Source: Pseudomonas sp. LS1212 (GTDB lineage Bacteria > Pseudomonadota > Gammaproteobacteria > Pseudomonadales > Pseudomonadaceae). From it: a stretch of DNA of 64,000 bases. The first letter of the stretch is position 1. Every line of letters starts with the position of its first letter. Below are positions 34,278-43,135 of this stretch, piece by piece. Location of the stretch: positions 1,153,001 through 1,217,000 of the forward strand of contig NZ_CP102951.1 of NCBI RefSeq assembly GCF_024741815.1, in the 5' to 3' direction. The position numbers were made by a program, and so were the translations under genes. Below the pieces are notes generated by a model. It was not told the DNA's origin. It ran no database searches and saw nothing but the letters and a program-made list of their open reading frames with translations.

Positions 34278-34306
34278 AAAAAAACCGGCCAAAAGGCCGG
34301 TTTTTT
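34278..34306 (+). terminator. terminator after yafV, T-tract split by an IS66 insertion
   Basis: CCGGCC-aaaa-GGCCGG with an A-run before and six T after. The T-run is the target-site copy of the IS66 insertion that begins at 34307; the original T-run continues at 36361. Confidence 0.88.
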
Positions 34307-34351
34307 GTATGCGATCCATGAACCCCACCTACCGCAAGACGGGGCGACGGT

Positions 34352-35896
34352 TTACCGTGGCATCTCTGGCGAGCAACTCCACGGCAGCAAGGCTTCATAG
34401 TCTTCGACCGACGAAGCATGCGGCAACCGCTCCAGTACGTGGCGTAGCCACGTATAGGGTTCCTGGCCGTTGATCTTGGCGGTTTCGACCAGGCTATAGA
34501 TCTGCGCACTGGCCGTGGCCCCCTTGGGCGTATCGCTGAACAGCCAAGCCTTGCGGCCGATGACAAACGGCTTGATTGCTCTTTCGGCCGCATTGTTGTC
34601 GATGGGTAAATAACCGGCCTCGACATAGCGCTCCAGTCGGCTCCAGTTGTTTGCCAGATAATGCACGGCCTTGCCCAGCGCACTTTGTGCGGTGACCTGC
34701 GGATGGGTTTTATCCAGCCAGCTTTTCAGTTGGGCGAGGATCGGCAGGCTCTTTTCCTGGCGACTGATAAACCGCTGTTCGTCACTGACGTCCTTAAGTT
34801 CACGCTCAATGCCGTACAGTTTGTTGATCATTGCCAGTGCGATATCCGCACGTCCCGTCTTGCCCTTGGGCTGCACTTTTTGCGCGTCCACAAACTTGCG
34901 TCGCGCATGCGCCATGCACGCCAACCGTTCGACGCCCGGTTGCAACGCCAAGGCGTTATAGCCGGCGTAATCATCGGTCATGACATAGCCGCGATAACTT
35001 TCCAGCAGACGCAACGGCACGTCCTGCGCACGGCTGGAGGTGTAATCAAACAACACCACTTTTCGATCGGGCGGGCCGCTGGCTTGTACCCACATCCAGG
35101 ATTGGCTGGTCGGATCTCGATCCGGCTCTTTCAACACCTGGACGCGGGTTTCATCGCAGTGGATCACCGGACTTTCCAGTAATCGGTCGCGCATCAAGTT
35201 CAGCAACGGCTGGAAGTGTTCGCTGCACTGGATCACCCAGCGCGCCAGGGTCTGGCGCGGGATATCAATGCCATGCCGGCTAAGCACCGTTTCAAACCGA
35301 TGCAGCGGCAAGCCGTCGACATACTTGGTGGTCAGCAGCATGGCCAGCACGCTCGGGCTGGCCATGCTCTTCTCGATCAACTGAGCGGGTTTGTCGGCGG
35401 TGACCGGTGCGGTTTCGCAACCACGGCAACCGTAGACCTTGCGGATATGTTTGATGACCCGGATCTGCATCGGCACGATATCCAGCTGTTCGCTGGTGTC
35501 TTCGCTGATCACATGCTTGCGGCAACCGCAGGCACAGGTCAGTTCGTGTTCGGGCAGTTCATGAATAACTTCGATACGCGGCAGATCAGCCGACAACGGC
35601 TTGCGTTTGCCACGGCGCGGCGTCGGCGAAACGGCTTCTTCGTCAGGGTCATCAACGAGCGGCATCGGCTCGCTTTCCGGCTCGTTGAACAGCGCCAGTT
35701 GCGGCGTGTTGGGCTCAACGGTCTGTTCGGATTTGCGCCCGAACAAGCGGTCGCGCAGCAACTTGATCTGTTCCTTCAGGTCGACGATGTGAGTCTGATA
35801 AGCCTGGGCCACTTCTTCCTGGCGGCTGAGTGCCTCAAGCAGCAGTTGCTTGAGCAAAACAGGATCATCAGGAAGGTCGTCGGGTAGGGAAATCAT
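34352..35896 (-). CDS. tnpC: IS66 transposase TnpC
   Basis: The protein has 514 residues with an N-terminal leucine-zipper-like region (LLLEALSRQEEVAQAYQTHIVDLKEQIKLL), a zinc-finger domain (CACGCRKH and CRGCE near 120-162) and the DDE catalytic domain with D in HCDETRVQVL, D in MTDDYAGYN and E in NNAAERAIKPFVIGRKAW. It is full length and intact by reading frame. Confidence 0.96.
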   Translation of the reverse strand: MISLPDDLPDDPVLLKQLLLEALSRQEEVAQAYQTHIVDLKEQIKLLRDRLFGRKSEQTVEPNTPQLALFNEPESEPMPLVDDPDEEAVSPTPRRGKRKPLSADLPRIEVIHELPEHELTCACGCRKHVISEDTSEQLDIVPMQIRVIKHIRKVYGCRGCETAPVTADKPAQLIEKSMASPSVLAMLLTTKYVDGLPLHRFETVLSRHGIDIPRQTLARWVIQCSEHFQPLLNLMRDRLLESPVIHCDETRVQVLKEPDRDPTSQSWMWVQASGPPDRKVVLFDYTSSRAQDVPLRLLESYRGYVMTDDYAGYNALALQPGVERLACMAHARRKFVDAQKVQPKGKTGRADIALAMINKLYGIERELKDVSDEQRFISRQEKSLPILAQLKSWLDKTHPQVTAQSALGKAVHYLANNWSRLERYVEAGYLPIDNNAAERAIKPFVIGRKAWLFSDTPKGATASAQIYSLVETAKINGQEPYTWLRHVLERLPHASSVEDYEALLPWSCSPEMPR

Positions 35897-35914
35897 GGCC
35901 CGGATTATACCGGG

Positions 35915-36274
35915 TCAAGCGACGTAGCGCGGGGTCAAAACCTGATGAGGACGGTTACGCCAAAGATCAAAACCGTCGAGTAACCAGTTGAGTTCCTGAA
36001 CCGTCAGCACAATCGCCTCATCGCTGACATCGGGTGATGCTTTAAAGCGCTCGGACTCCAGCCGCTTGAGCCAAAGGCAGAAGCCGTTGCGCTCCCAGTA
36101 CAAGATCTTCACGCGGTTCCGGGATTTGTTGAGGAAGACAAACAGCACCGGATCGAACACCGCCACTTTTATATCCAGCTCGACCAGCGCGGCGAGGCCA
36201 TCAATGGATTTTCGAAAGTCCACGGGTTTGGGGTAGAGATAGACTTTTTCGACTTTGGCGTCGGGTCGCATCAT
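35915..36274 (-). CDS. tnpB: IS66 accessory protein TnpB
   Basis: The protein has 119 residues with the family's VDFRKSIDGLAALVE and LFVFLNKSRNRVKILYWERNGFCLWLKRLE motifs. It is required with TnpC for IS66 transposition; its biochemical role is not established. It is the first gene of the element, 18 bases before tnpC. Confidence 0.95.
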   Translation of the reverse strand: MMRPDAKVEKVYLYPKPVDFRKSIDGLAALVELDIKVAVFDPVLFVFLNKSRNRVKILYWERNGFCLWLKRLESERFKASPDVSDEAIVLTVQELNWLLDGFDLWRNRPHQVLTPRYVA

Positions 36275-36381
36275 GGCGGGCGGGCTCCAGAGAAAAACGG
36301 GAGCACAGCATCCGGCGTCAGGGGAACGCTTTGAATGTGTAGTTCATGGAGCGGTTACGGTTTTTTTGCATCAGGCGACTG

Positions 36382-38052
36382 TTAAGCCGCCTTCGCTTCC
36401 TGTTGGCTCAACGAGCGGTTCAGCGCACTGAACAGTGCCTTGAAGCTGGCCGTGGTGATGTTTTCATCGATGCCCACGCCATGCACCGGACGCTCGCCGG
36501 CCACGCGCAGCTCGATGTAGGCCGCAGCTTTGGCGTTGGTCCCGGAACCGATGGCGTGTTCGTTGTAGTCCATGATCTCAACGGCAATCGGCAGGCCAGC
36601 CACCAGAGCTTCCAGGGCGCCATTGCCCTTGCCACGCCAGTGCACGGTTTCGCCGTCGCTGTTGACTTCGACTTCGACGCTGCTGTGGCCGTTCTCTTCC
36701 TGCAGGCGGTGGCTGACCAGCGCGTAGGGCAGGTTGGCTTGCAGGTATTCGCGGTTGAGCAGGCTGTGGATCTGCTGTGCGGTCATCTCCAGGCCCAGGC
36801 GGTCGGTTTCACCCTGGACTACCTGGCTGAACTCGATCTGCATGCGGCGTGGCAGGCTGATGCCATATTCCTGTTCGAGCAGGTAAGTAATACCGCCCTT
36901 GCCGGACTGGCTGTTGACGCGGATCACCGCCTCGTAGCTGCGGCCGATGTCGGCCGGGTCGATCGGCAGGTAAGGGACTTCCCACAGGGCGTCGTCCTTC
37001 TGCTTGGCGAAGCCCTTGCGGATCGCGTCCTGGTGCGAGCCGGAGAACGCAGTGTGAACCAGGTCGCCGACATACGGGTGACGCGGGTGCACCGGAATCT
37101 GGTTGCACTCTTCGACCACCTTGCGCACGCCGTCGATGTCGGAGAAATCCAGCTCCGGGTCGACACCTTGGGTGTAGAGGTTCAGGGCCAGGGTGACCAG
37201 GTCGACGTTACCGGTACGCTCACCGTTGCCGAACAGGCAGCCTTCGACGCGGTCGGCGCCGGCCAGCAGGCCCAGCTCGGTGGCGGCAACGCCGGTGCCA
37301 CGGTCGTTGTGGGTGTGCAGGCTGATGATCACGCTGTCGCGGCGAGAAACATTGCGGCCGAACCATTCGATCTGGTCGGCGTAGACGTTCGGCATCGAAA
37401 CTTCGACGGTGGCTGGCAGGTTGAGAATGATCTTGTGTTCAGGCGTCGGGTTCCAGACCTCGATCACCGCATCGCAGACTTCCTTGGCGAACTCGAGCTC
37501 CGTGGCGCTGAAGGTTTCCGGCGAGTACTGGAAGGTCCACTGGGTTTCCGGCTGCTGGGCGGCGTATTTGACGAACAGCTTGGCGGCGTTCACGGCAATC
37601 TCTTTCACGCCTTCCTTGTCCTGGTTGAAGACAATACGGCGGAACGAGGGGCTGGTCGCGTTATACAGGTGCACGATGGCCTTTTTCGCGCCGCGCAGGG
37701 ATTCGAACGTCCGCGCGATCAGGTCTTCACGCGCCTGGGTCAGCACCTGGATGGTGGTGTCGTCCGGGATGTGGCCACCTTCGATCAAGCTGCGAACGAA
37801 GTCGAAGTCGGTCTGCGAGGCGGACGGGAAGGAGGCTTCGATCTCCTTGACGCCGACACTGACCAGGGTCTTCCAGAAGCGCAGCTTCTTGGCGGCATCC
37901 ATGGGCTCGATCAGCGATTGGTTGCCGTCACGCAGGTCCGAGCTGCACCAGATCGGCGCGACGGTAATGGCCTTGGACGGCCAGGTACGGTCAGGCAGAT
38001 CGATGGTCGGGAACGCGCGGTACTTCTTCGATGGATCTTTGAGCATGGTCAT
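36382..38052 (-). CDS. leuA: 2-isopropylmalate synthase
   Basis: The protein has 556 residues, the first committed step of leucine synthesis. The catalytic barrel has SSDLRDGNQSLIEPM (about 38-52) with metal ligands, HTHNDRGTGVA (about 245-255) and GNGERTGNVDLV; the C-terminal 120 residues form the leucine-sensing LeuA dimer domain. ATG 38052 or the third codon ATG 38046 may be the start (AAGGATTGCTCCC upstream). A 25-codon ORF lies in its leader. The IS66 insertion ends just beyond its stop codon. Confidence 0.96.
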   Translation of the reverse strand: MTMLKDPSKKYRAFPTIDLPDRTWPSKAITVAPIWCSSDLRDGNQSLIEPMDAAKKLRFWKTLVSVGVKEIEASFPSASQTDFDFVRSLIEGGHIPDDTTIQVLTQAREDLIARTFESLRGAKKAIVHLYNATSPSFRRIVFNQDKEGVKEIAVNAAKLFVKYAAQQPETQWTFQYSPETFSATELEFAKEVCDAVIEVWNPTPEHKIILNLPATVEVSMPNVYADQIEWFGRNVSRRDSVIISLHTHNDRGTGVAATELGLLAGADRVEGCLFGNGERTGNVDLVTLALNLYTQGVDPELDFSDIDGVRKVVEECNQIPVHPRHPYVGDLVHTAFSGSHQDAIRKGFAKQKDDALWEVPYLPIDPADIGRSYEAVIRVNSQSGKGGITYLLEQEYGISLPRRMQIEFSQVVQGETDRLGLEMTAQQIHSLLNREYLQANLPYALVSHRLQEENGHSSVEVEVNSDGETVHWRGKGNGALEALVAGLPIAVEIMDYNEHAIGSGTNAKAAAYIELRVAGERPVHGVGIDENITTASFKALFSALNRSLSQQEAKAA

Positions 38053-38129
38053 GGGAGCAATCCTTTAATGTGCGGCCTTGAAAGGGGCCTGCCAAGAGAA
38101 CAAGAGATGAATAGGCGAGGCGACGCGAT

Positions 38130-38207
38130 TCAGCCTGGCAGTCGGGCACTGACCAGGCAGAGGCTGCTGTGTTGGCGGAGCTGGATGAGGGTGTGAGAGG
38201 TCTTCAT
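38130..38207 (-). CDS. possible leuA leader peptide
   Basis: A 25-codon frame, MKTSHTLIQLRQHSSLCLVS followed by ARLPG, ends 77 bases before leuA. Leucine codons make up five of 25 residues, but not in a run. AGGG lies about 8 bases upstream. A short upstream ORF before a leucine-biosynthesis gene is consistent with attenuation or translational coupling. The size, position and protein-like reading support it; no clear terminator/antiterminator pair is visible after it. Confidence 0.45.
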   Translation of the reverse strand: MKTSHTLIQLRQHSSLCLVSARLPG

Positions 38208-38360
38208 GTCTTCAACCCTAACGATTGGGGTGAAAGATGGCAAGCACGTTAAAAAAATTGAGATAAATGTTCTTTTCAGTGGGTTTTTCGAGTTTTTATA
38301 GCGTTGTAATGAAGAAAAGTATTTTTTGATTGCGATGCTTTCAAGGCGTGCGCAATCCTT

Positions 38361-38465
38361 TGTAGCCGCTGCCGCCAGGCTGCGCTCGTGCGCGGAGCGG
38401 TCGCAAAATCTCAAGGTCGCGAGGAGCCCCTGCGGGCCTCAGCGCAGCCTGCGGCAGCGGCTACA
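38361..38465. repeat. inverted repeat of a second REP-like family
   Basis: The left arm starts TGTAGCCGCTGCCGCC and the right arm ends GCGGCAGCGGCTACA; both continue into AGGCTGCGCT/AGCGCAGCCT, giving about 25 paired bases with one extra C. The centre holds further GC-rich hairpins. This is a different sequence family from the GGGCTTGCCCGC REPs. No gene lies in 38208-38478. Confidence 0.75.
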
Positions 38466-38478
38466 TAAGGTGTGTCAG

Positions 38479-39306
38479 TTACGGCTGGAACGCGCCAATG
38501 AAAATCGCCGGATCCACCCGCGCATCGTTCAGGCTGACATTCCAGTGCATATGCGGCCCGGTCGCCCTCCCGGTCGAGCCCACGCGACCAACGACCCCGC
38601 CACGAGCCAGGCCCTGGCCGACCTTCACATCAATCTTCGACATATGGCAGAACATGCTGATGAAGCCTTGGCCATGGTCGACGAACACGGTGTTGCCGTT
38701 GAAGAAGTAGTCACCGATGAGGATCACCTTGCCGGCGGCTGGGGTCTTGATTGGGGTTCCGGCGGGTACGGCGAAGTCCAGGCCTGCGTGAGGATTGCGT
38801 TCTTCACCGTTGAAGAAACGGCGTACACCGAAACGGCTGGAAAGCGGGCCATTGACCGGTTTGTCCAGCAACAGGTTGCTCGGGGTGCCCGGGCTGAAGC
38901 TGCGGTAGGCCTGCAGTTGTTCGGCCAGTTCGCGGTCGAAGCGTTTCAGGTCGGCTGGATTCGGGTTGACCTGGCGCTGGTTTTTCAGGGTGATGCGCTG
39001 TTCCGGGTAGGCCTTCATGCCCACCGAGAAGTTCAGGGTGCGGGTGCCGGTGGTGAGTTGCGCAGGCCCAGGCTTGAGCGTCAGTGGCAGGCCGACGATG
39101 GCCAGCCAGTTGTTCTGCTCCTTGACCACCATTACCGGTTTGCCCTCGAAGCGGGCTTGTGGCGCGCTTTCTGCAGGGCCCAGGTCGATCACTGCGACAC
39201 CGCCCGGTACGGGCTGGTTGAGCATGCGGGTGATGTAACTGTTGGCATTGACCTGGGTAGTAAAGAGCAGGCACAGCAGCACCAGCGGAGCAAAGAAATG
39301 CGGCAT
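38479..39306 (-). CDS. M23-family peptidoglycan endopeptidase
   Basis: The protein has 275 residues with a signal peptide (FFAPLVLLCLLFTTQVNA, cut near residue 21). The zinc site comprises HAGLDFA (about 185-191) and HMHW (about 256-259), with HGQG near 225. The N-terminal part is an IgG-like fold seen in secreted LytM peptidases. It lies 3 bases downstream of xseA on the same strand, so it is probably cotranscribed. It probably cleaves peptide cross-links in the wall; the exact bond is unknown. Confidence 0.9.
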   Translation of the reverse strand: MPHFFAPLVLLCLLFTTQVNANSYITRMLNQPVPGGVAVIDLGPAESAPQARFEGKPVMVVKEQNNWLAIVGLPLTLKPGPAQLTTGTRTLNFSVGMKAYPEQRITLKNQRQVNPNPADLKRFDRELAEQLQAYRSFSPGTPSNLLLDKPVNGPLSSRFGVRRFFNGEERNPHAGLDFAVPAGTPIKTPAAGKVILIGDYFFNGNTVFVDHGQGFISMFCHMSKIDVKVGQGLARGGVVGRVGSTGRATGPHMHWNVSLNDARVDPAIFIGAFQP

Positions 39307-39309
39307 TGA

Positions 39310-40689
39310 TCAGTCCAGTAAAGAAAGCGTGACCGGGGTCAGGTGGTTGTCTTCGACGCGGACCTGCAGCTCGCCTTCACCGAGACGCGCGGTCAGGCGC
39401 TGGCCGGTATGGGTCTGGTCGGCGCGGCGGACGGCCTGGCCGCGCTCGTCGAGCAGGATGCTGTAGCCACGAGCCAGAGTCGCCAGCGGGCTGACCACTT
39501 GTAGGGTCTGGACCTGGGTCTGCAATTGCAGGCGGCGAGCCTTGAGGCTTTCGCGCATGGCCCGGGGCAGGCGTTCGGCGAGTGTGTCGATCCGCTGTTT
39601 GAGCAGCGCCAGGGTGCGCCCCGGATGCTGTGCGGCCAGGCGGGTATCGAGACGGGCCAGGCGTTCGCGACGGGTATTGAGCCGTTGCTCGAAGGCGCGG
39701 CGCAGGCGCATGTCCAGGTCATCCAGGCGCTGGGCCTGCTGGCGCAAGCGTTCGCCGGGATGGCGCAGGCGCCGGGCCAGGCCGTCCAGGCGCAGGCGGT
39801 CGTGCATCAGGCGGTTTTGCATGCGCAGCAACAGGCGCCGTTGCAGGCTTTCTATTCGCCGTTGCAGGTCGCTGGAGTCCGGCGCCAGCAATTCGGCGGC
39901 AGCCGAAGGCGTTGGCGCGCGTACGTCGGCGACGAAATCGCAGATCGACACGTCGGTTTCATGCCCGACCGCACTGACGATCGGCGTGACGCAGGCATCC
40001 ACGGCACGGGCCACGGCTTCTTCGTTGAAGCACCAGAGGTCTTCCAGCGAACCGCCGCCACGGGCCAGGATTATTGCGTCGAAGCCGTGCGCATCGGCCA
40101 GTTTCAGGGCGCGGACAATCTGCCCGATGGCCTCGCGGCCCTGGACGGCGGTCGGGATCAGCGTCAGTTCGACCTGCGGCGCACGCCGACGGAACACGCT
40201 GATGATGTCGCGGATGACCGCCCCGGTCGGAGAACTGACAATGCCGATACGCTGCGGGTGGGCCGGCAACGGGACCTTGCGCTCGGCACTGAACAGGCCT
40301 TCGGCGCCGAGCTTTTCCTTCAGGGCATCGAAGGCCAGGCGCAGGGCACCGTCGCCGGCCGGCTCGACAGTGTCGAGAATCAGTTGATAGTCGCCGCGGC
40401 CCTCGAACAGCGAGACTTTGCCGCGCACTTTCACCGCCAGGCCATCCTTCAGCGCCTGGCGTACCCGCGCTGCGTTCTGCCGGAACAGGGCACAGCGCAC
40501 CTGGGCGCCGCTGTCCTTGAGGGTGAAGTAGACATGGCCGGAGGCCGGGCGGGCCAGGTTGGAAATCTCGCCCTCGACCCAGATGCTGCTGAACACGTCC
40601 TCGAGCAGGACCCGGGCGCGGTTGTTGAGCTGGCTGACGGTGAGGACTTCGCGGTCGAGACCGAGGCGTTGGAAAGGATCTTTAATCAT
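39310..40689 (-). CDS. xseA: exodeoxyribonuclease VII large subunit
   Basis: The protein has 459 residues from ATG 40689 (MIKDPFQRLGLDREVLTVSQLN). It has an OB fold near 15-110 (EGEISNLARPASGHVYFTLKD), the conserved catalytic region with SSPTGAVIRDI and IILARGGGSLEDLWCFNEE (about 193-211), and a long coiled C-terminus. It degrades single-stranded DNA with XseB. A longer frame upstream passes through a REPIN and is rejected. Confidence 0.96.
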   Translation of the reverse strand: MIKDPFQRLGLDREVLTVSQLNNRARVLLEDVFSSIWVEGEISNLARPASGHVYFTLKDSGAQVRCALFRQNAARVRQALKDGLAVKVRGKVSLFEGRGDYQLILDTVEPAGDGALRLAFDALKEKLGAEGLFSAERKVPLPAHPQRIGIVSSPTGAVIRDIISVFRRRAPQVELTLIPTAVQGREAIGQIVRALKLADAHGFDAIILARGGGSLEDLWCFNEEAVARAVDACVTPIVSAVGHETDVSICDFVADVRAPTPSAAAELLAPDSSDLQRRIESLQRRLLLRMQNRLMHDRLRLDGLARRLRHPGERLRQQAQRLDDLDMRLRRAFEQRLNTRRERLARLDTRLAAQHPGRTLALLKQRIDTLAERLPRAMRESLKARRLQLQTQVQTLQVVSPLATLARGYSILLDERGQAVRRADQTHTGQRLTARLGEGELQVRVEDNHLTPVTLSLLD

Positions 40690-40768
40690 GGGGGGCATGA
40701 TAAGGGTTTTGAGGGGGGAATCTCCATTGTGGTGAGGCAGGTGGATTGAAGTAGCTTTTACCGGCCTC

Positions 40769-40861
40769 ATCGCTGGCAAGCCAGCTCCCACAATGGATCT
40801 GTGCCAGGTCATCTTTTTAATGGCAATGCAGAGCCCCTGTGGGAGCGGGCTTGCCCGCGAT
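40769..40861. repeat. REPIN
   Basis: The left REP is the ATCGCTGGCAAGCCAGCTCC variant (40769-40788, on to CACA); the right is TGTGGGAGCGGGCTTGCC plus CGCGAT (40838-40861). The GC-to-TG change in the left stem is compensated in both arms, so its hairpin is preserved. Confidence 0.88.
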
Positions 40862-40941
40862 TGGCCCTCCCGGCCGAACACTTGACCTCCAGCCACAGGA
40901 GATTAAGCTGCCCACATCAAGCATGCCCCAGGCCCCGTTCC

Positions 40942-41499
40942 ATGATCACCCAAAGCATTATCGTCCCGAAAATCTCCACCTTGCCCGTTCACGAACCACG
41001 GGCGCGGGCGATCCTGCGTTGGCTGGTCCGCAAGGACATCGTTCAGGAGCAACTGACCACCTGCGGCCGCACCGGCAACCGCATGGCCCACGCCATCGCC
41101 CCGGGTGCACGCAACGTAGTGCTCAAGCCGGATCTGCTCCCGTTCGATCAGCCGATCAACGGCCTGGAAGTCGTTACCAAGCGCTGCATCTATACTCCCC
41201 AGCAGGGCTTTCTCGAAGAGGCCGGCTGCCCGGAGTGCCGCCGGGAAATCGGCGAAGCGCTGTTCGACAGCCTGGAAGAATGGATGCCGGGTCAGACCGA
41301 TAACTTCACTTGCCCCGAGTGCGGGCATGAAGACGACATCAACGGCTTTCTATTCCTGCAGCCCTGCGGGTTTTCCAACCTGGGGTTTATCTTCAATAAC
41401 TGGGCGCCGGCAGGGTTCAAGCAGGAATTTCTCTACGAATTCGCCGATTGGCTCGACCAACCGGTAGCCAATGTAAGGGTCGAGTTGCAAGGCAAGTGA
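40942..41499 (+). CDS. conserved pseudomonad protein with two CPEC zinc-ribbon motifs
   Basis: The protein has 185 residues from ATG 40942. The centre holds two paired cysteine motifs, GCPECRRE (about 101-108) and TCPECGHEDDI (about 128-138), a likely zinc ribbon, followed by an aromatic C-terminal part (NLGFIFNNWAPAGFKQEFLYEFADWLDQP). Pseudomonad databases, as I recall, give such proteins misleading transporter names; no ATPase motif is present. The function is unknown. The longer frame upstream overlaps a REPIN and is not used. Confidence 0.75.
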   Translation: MITQSIIVPKISTLPVHEPRARAILRWLVRKDIVQEQLTTCGRTGNRMAHAIAPGARNVVLKPDLLPFDQPINGLEVVTKRCIYTPQQGFLEEAGCPECRREIGEALFDSLEEWMPGQTDNFTCPECGHEDDINGFLFLQPCGFSNLGFIFNNWAPAGFKQEFLYEFADWLDQPVANVRVELQGK

Positions 41500-41518
41500 C
41501 GATTGACCGATCTTTACA

Positions 41519-41547
41519 TTGAGCCGACCGCTATGTATGAGTATAAT
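41519..41547 (+). promoter_or_regulatory. sigma-70 promoter of guaB
   Basis: TTGAGC (41519-41524), 17 bases and a perfect TATAAT (41542-41547) stand 38 bases before the guaB start. Confidence 0.7.
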
Positions 41548-41584
41548 GGCGCGCTTCCATTTTTCCCGCTCGGGAGCCCCCGCG

Positions 41585-43054
41585 ATGCTGCGTATCAGCC
41601 AAGAAGCCCTGACCTTCGACGACATTCTCCTAGTCCCCGGATATTCCGAGGTTCTACCTAACGAAGTCAGTCTCAAGACCCGTTTGACCCGTGGCATCGA
41701 GCTGAATATTCCGTTGGTTTCCGCCGCAATGGACACCGTAACTGAAGCCCGTCTGGCAATTGCCATGGCTCAGGAAGGCGGCATCGGCATTATTCACAAG
41801 AACATGACCGTCGAGCAGCAAGCTGCCGAAGTGCGCAAGGTCAAGAAGTTCGAAGCCGGCGTGGTCAAGGACCCGATCACCATCGAGGCCGATGCCACGG
41901 TGCGCGATCTGTTCGAACTGACCCGTCAACACAACATTTCCGGTGTTCCGGTGCTGCATGATGGCGACCTGGTCGGCATCGTGACGTCCCGTGACGTGCG
42001 CTTTGAAAACCGTCTGGATGCCACCGTTCGCGAAGTGATGACGCCTAAAGAGCGCCTGGTCACCGTACGCGAAGGCGCCAACAAGAACGAAGTGCGCGAG
42101 CTGCTGCACAAGCACCGCCTGGAAAAAGTCCTGATCGTCGACGGCAAGTTCGCGCTCAAGGGCATGATGACCGTCAAGGACATCGAAAAAGCCAAGGCCT
42201 ACCCGCTGGCCAGCAAGGATGACCAGGGTCGTCTGCGTGTCGGCGCTGCGGTCGGTACCGGTAAAGACACCGGCGAGCGTGTTTCCGCACTGGTGGCTGC
42301 TGGCGTCGACGTGGTTGTCGTCGATACCGCCCACGGCCACTCTAAGGGCGTGATCGATCGCGTTCGCTGGGTTAAAGAGAACTTCCCTGAAGTGCAGGTC
42401 ATCGGCGGCAACATCGCCACCGGCGCTGCCGCCAAGGCGCTGGCCGAAGCGGGCGCCGATGCGGTCAAGGTCGGTATCGGCCCTGGCTCGATCTGCACCA
42501 CCCGTATCGTCGCCGGTGTCGGCGTACCGCAAATCAGCGCCATCGCCAACGTTGCCGCCGCCCTTGAAGGCACCGGCATCCCGTTGATCGCCGACGGCGG
42601 CATCCGCTTCTCCGGTGACCTGTCCAAGGCCATCGTGGCCGGTGCCTCCTGCGTGATGATAGGCTCGATGTTCGCCGGTACCGAAGAAGCGCCGGGCGAA
42701 ATCGAACTGTTCCAGGGTCGCTCCTACAAGGCCTATCGCGGCATGGGCTCGCTGGGTGCAATGTCCCAGGCCCAGGGTTCTTCGGACCGTTACTTCCAGG
42801 ACTCTTCGGCAGGCGCCGAGAAGCTTGTTCCCGAAGGTATCGAAGGCCGTGTGCCGTACAAGGGCTCTCTGGCCGCGATCATCCACCAACTGATGGGTGG
42901 CCTGCGTTCCTCGATGGGTTATACCGGCAGCGCCGATATCGAAGAAATGCGCACCAAGCCTGAATTCGTCCGCATCACCGGTGCCGGCATGGCTGAATCC
43001 CACGTCCACGACGTGCAGATCACCAAGGAAGCGCCAAACTACCGCGTAGGTTGA
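41585..43054 (+). CDS. guaB: IMP dehydrogenase
   Basis: The protein has 489 residues from ATG 41585 (MLRISQEALTFDDILLVPGYS). It oxidises IMP to XMP. A barrel is interrupted by a CBS pair at about 95-200; the catalytic cysteine is in GIGPGSICTTRIV (about 298-310), and the flap and GYTGSADI segment are near the C-terminus. It forms the guaBA unit. Confidence 0.98.
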   Translation: MLRISQEALTFDDILLVPGYSEVLPNEVSLKTRLTRGIELNIPLVSAAMDTVTEARLAIAMAQEGGIGIIHKNMTVEQQAAEVRKVKKFEAGVVKDPITIEADATVRDLFELTRQHNISGVPVLHDGDLVGIVTSRDVRFENRLDATVREVMTPKERLVTVREGANKNEVRELLHKHRLEKVLIVDGKFALKGMMTVKDIEKAKAYPLASKDDQGRLRVGAAVGTGKDTGERVSALVAAGVDVVVVDTAHGHSKGVIDRVRWVKENFPEVQVIGGNIATGAAAKALAEAGADAVKVGIGPGSICTTRIVAGVGVPQISAIANVAAALEGTGIPLIADGGIRFSGDLSKAIVAGASCVMIGSMFAGTEEAPGEIELFQGRSYKAYRGMGSLGAMSQAQGSSDRYFQDSSAGAEKLVPEGIEGRVPYKGSLAAIIHQLMGGLRSSMGYTGSADIEEMRTKPEFVRITGAGMAESHVHDVQITKEAPNYRVG

Positions 43055-43079
43055 TTCAGGCAGCAAAGCTAAAGTAACC

Positions 43080-43100
43080 GGGGCTGTTTTCGACAGCCCC
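43080..43100 (+). terminator. hairpin between guaB and guaA, weak T-tract
   Basis: GGGGCTGT-tttcg-ACAGCCCC is a perfect 8-bp stem, but GTGTCGTTT follows instead of a T-run. It may be a partial terminator or a processing site that tunes guaA against guaB. Confidence 0.5.
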
Positions 43101-43135
43101 GTGTCGTTTCTGATTACCACTGACGAGAATGAGTC

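Larger units (their letters stand above)
34307..36358 (-). mobile_element. IS66-family insertion sequence, 2052 bp, two-gene form
   Basis: The terminal inverted repeats are GTATGCGATCCATGAAC at 34307-34323 and, read inward on the other strand, GTAACCGCTCCATGAAC from 36358 to 36342; 14 of 17 match, and both begin GTA. An 8-bp target duplication GGTTTTTT flanks the element exactly (34299-34306 and 36359-36366), as known for IS66. It carries tnpB and tnpC but no tnpA. Both genes look intact. It interrupts only the T-tract of an intergenic terminator between yafV and leuA, so no host gene is disrupted. Confidence 0.95.
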
